Source: Sporosarcina sp. P13
GTDB lineage: Bacteria; Bacillota; Bacilli; Bacillales_A; Planococcaceae
Assembly (NCBI RefSeq): GCF_002743055.1
Contig: NZ_PDYM01000006.1
Span: 1 to 64,000, forward strand
Reading direction: 5' to 3'
DNA: 64,000 nucleotides
Shown here: positions 63,383-64,000 of the stretch, piece after piece
Position numbering within the stretch: position 1 is the first letter of the stretch
Layout of the letters: each line of letters begins with the position of its first letter
The notes under the pieces: generated by a model
Told to the model about the DNA's origin: nothing
What the model saw: only the letters and a program-made list of their open reading frames with translations
Databases searched by the model: none
Program-made: the position numbers and the translations under genes

Positions 63383-64000
63383 CTACTCTTTAATTTTAGG
63401 TGGCGTTTCACCAGGAATTTCCGGCTTTTCATTGGGCGGATCTTCTAAAAATTTAGTTTCAATTACTTCTTTTTTAATTGCCATCTTACCGCCTATTTCC
63501 TCTAAGCGATCTATCGTCCGTTCAATCGTTTTATTTAGCGTGGATAGCGCAACAATCGTATCACCCGTTTGTGCTTGGAGCTCTTTCTCTGCTGTGTAGA
63601 ATTCCATATCACCGTTTTCACGCAGGATATAGAGTAGCACAGATTGATCATCCCGTTCCCGTAAATATTGCGTATAACTGTACTGCTTCGTTAGCAATGT
63701 TTTACGGAAGACGTATCCAGAATTGATGCGTTCCTCCAATTCATTAATCGACAAGTTCGGTGTGAATAAAATCTGCCCAGTCGTCAAATTAATTTGATGA
63801 TCTTTCCCTCGCTTATGCGGAGACGTCTGGAACAGTAAATCCCGTCCTAGATCCGGTGTAAAATCTGCACATACATGCGAGTTATACGTATCCATTTTGG
63901 TCATTGCTACGATATAGCGGTAAGGCGTCAAGTCTAGGTGATAGCCCGTATGCTCAGATAAAATATCACCCATATATGAAGGGATTCCGAGCTTCCGTGC
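63383..64000 (-). CDS. C-terminal part of a cation:proton antiporter with TrkA domains (partial)
   Basis: The frame is open to the window edge and its start is outside. The visible end (about 205 codons) shows the last part of a TrkA-N-like NAD-binding domain (GIPSYMGDILSEHT, then YIVAMTKMDTYNSHVCADF). A TrkA-C-like domain follows (INSGYVFRKTLLTKQYSYTQYL, TGDTIVALS), ending in a charged Pro/Glu tail. Such tails occur on NhaP/CPA1-type Na+/H+ or K+/H+ antiporters of Bacillaceae, where they regulate transport. The ATG at 63973 is an internal Met. Confidence 0.75.
   Translation of the reverse strand, partial: ARKLGIPSYMGDILSEHTGYHLDLTPYRYIVAMTKMDTYNSHVCADFTPDLGRDLLFQTSPHKRGKDHQINLTTGQILFTPNLSINELEERINSGYVFRKTLLTKQYSYTQYLRERDDQSVLLYILRENGDMEFYTAEKELQAQTGDTIVALSTLNKTIERTIDRLEEIGGKMAIKKEVIETKFLEDPPNEKPEIPGETPPKIKE

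Overview
The window looks like chromosomal DNA of a low-to-mid GC, endospore-forming Firmicute of the Planococcaceae, most likely Sporosarcina or a close relative. Evidence is the sporulation genes (spoIIR, spo0F, rsfA, gerQ, a pbpG-type PBP), bacillithiol and HemQ genes, B12-dependent fused isobutyryl-CoA mutase, and strong gene-order conservation with the Bacillus subtilis ywl-ywj-ywi-ywh-ywf-ywd segment. The genus is an inference from protein similarity and gene content. I see no rRNA, tRNA, CRISPR, phage or insertion sequence.

Layout. 0-13 kb (minus strand): ywlE, mntP, ywlC, spoIIR, prmC, prfA, tdk, rpmE, rho, glpX, murAB, tal, fbaA, spo0F. 13-16.5 kb: ywjG, pyrG behind a CTP-sensing reiterative-transcription attenuator, rpoE, and a small membrane-protein gene. 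16.8-27.6 kb: a fatty/branched-chain acid oxidation cluster (icmF, TetR regulator, two acyl-CoA dehydrogenases, hydroxyacyl-CoA dehydrogenase, thiolase, ywjF-type Fe-S oxidoreductase) with two candidate TetR operators. 28-33.6 kb: an AT-rich signalling island with a sporulation-type histidine kinase and a comQXPA quorum-sensing locus in which comX, comP and comA look intact but comQ is broken. 33.9-43.2 kb: one long cobalamin-salvage operon (btuF-btuC-btuD/cbiZ-cbiB-cobD-cobU-cobQ-like-cobS-cobC-cobU-like-pduO) behind a cobalamin riboswitch; it supplies the cofactor needed by IcmF. 43.5-60.3 kb: argS, ywiB, pbpG, ywhD, 4-OT, ywgA, ywfO, rsfA, lipL, pta, hemQ, gerQ, ywdK, ywdI, a small Cys-rich gene, ung, a DUF4230 gene, pdxK, yojF, bshB2. 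60.5-64 kb: a P-loop NTPase, YczE, YbaK and the 3' end of an antiporter gene.

Most unusual features. (1) Intergenic arrays with an exact 21-bp period: four large ones sharing the core CTATGAGCGC (14, 10, 19 and 9 units), one two-unit remnant, and a fifth array with the same period but a different GCGC-centred unit. (2) Two glutamine-dependent enzymes that appear unable to use glutamine: PyrG has Ser in place of the glutaminase Cys (codon 381), and the CobQ homologue lacks the whole glutaminase domain. Both would be tolerable in an ammonia-rich, ureolytic lifestyle, which is speculative but testable. (3) The comQ lesion beside an intact comX. (4) Several small genes shorter than 60 codons (comX, a 58-aa Cys protein, a 54-aa membrane protein and one more doubtful case).
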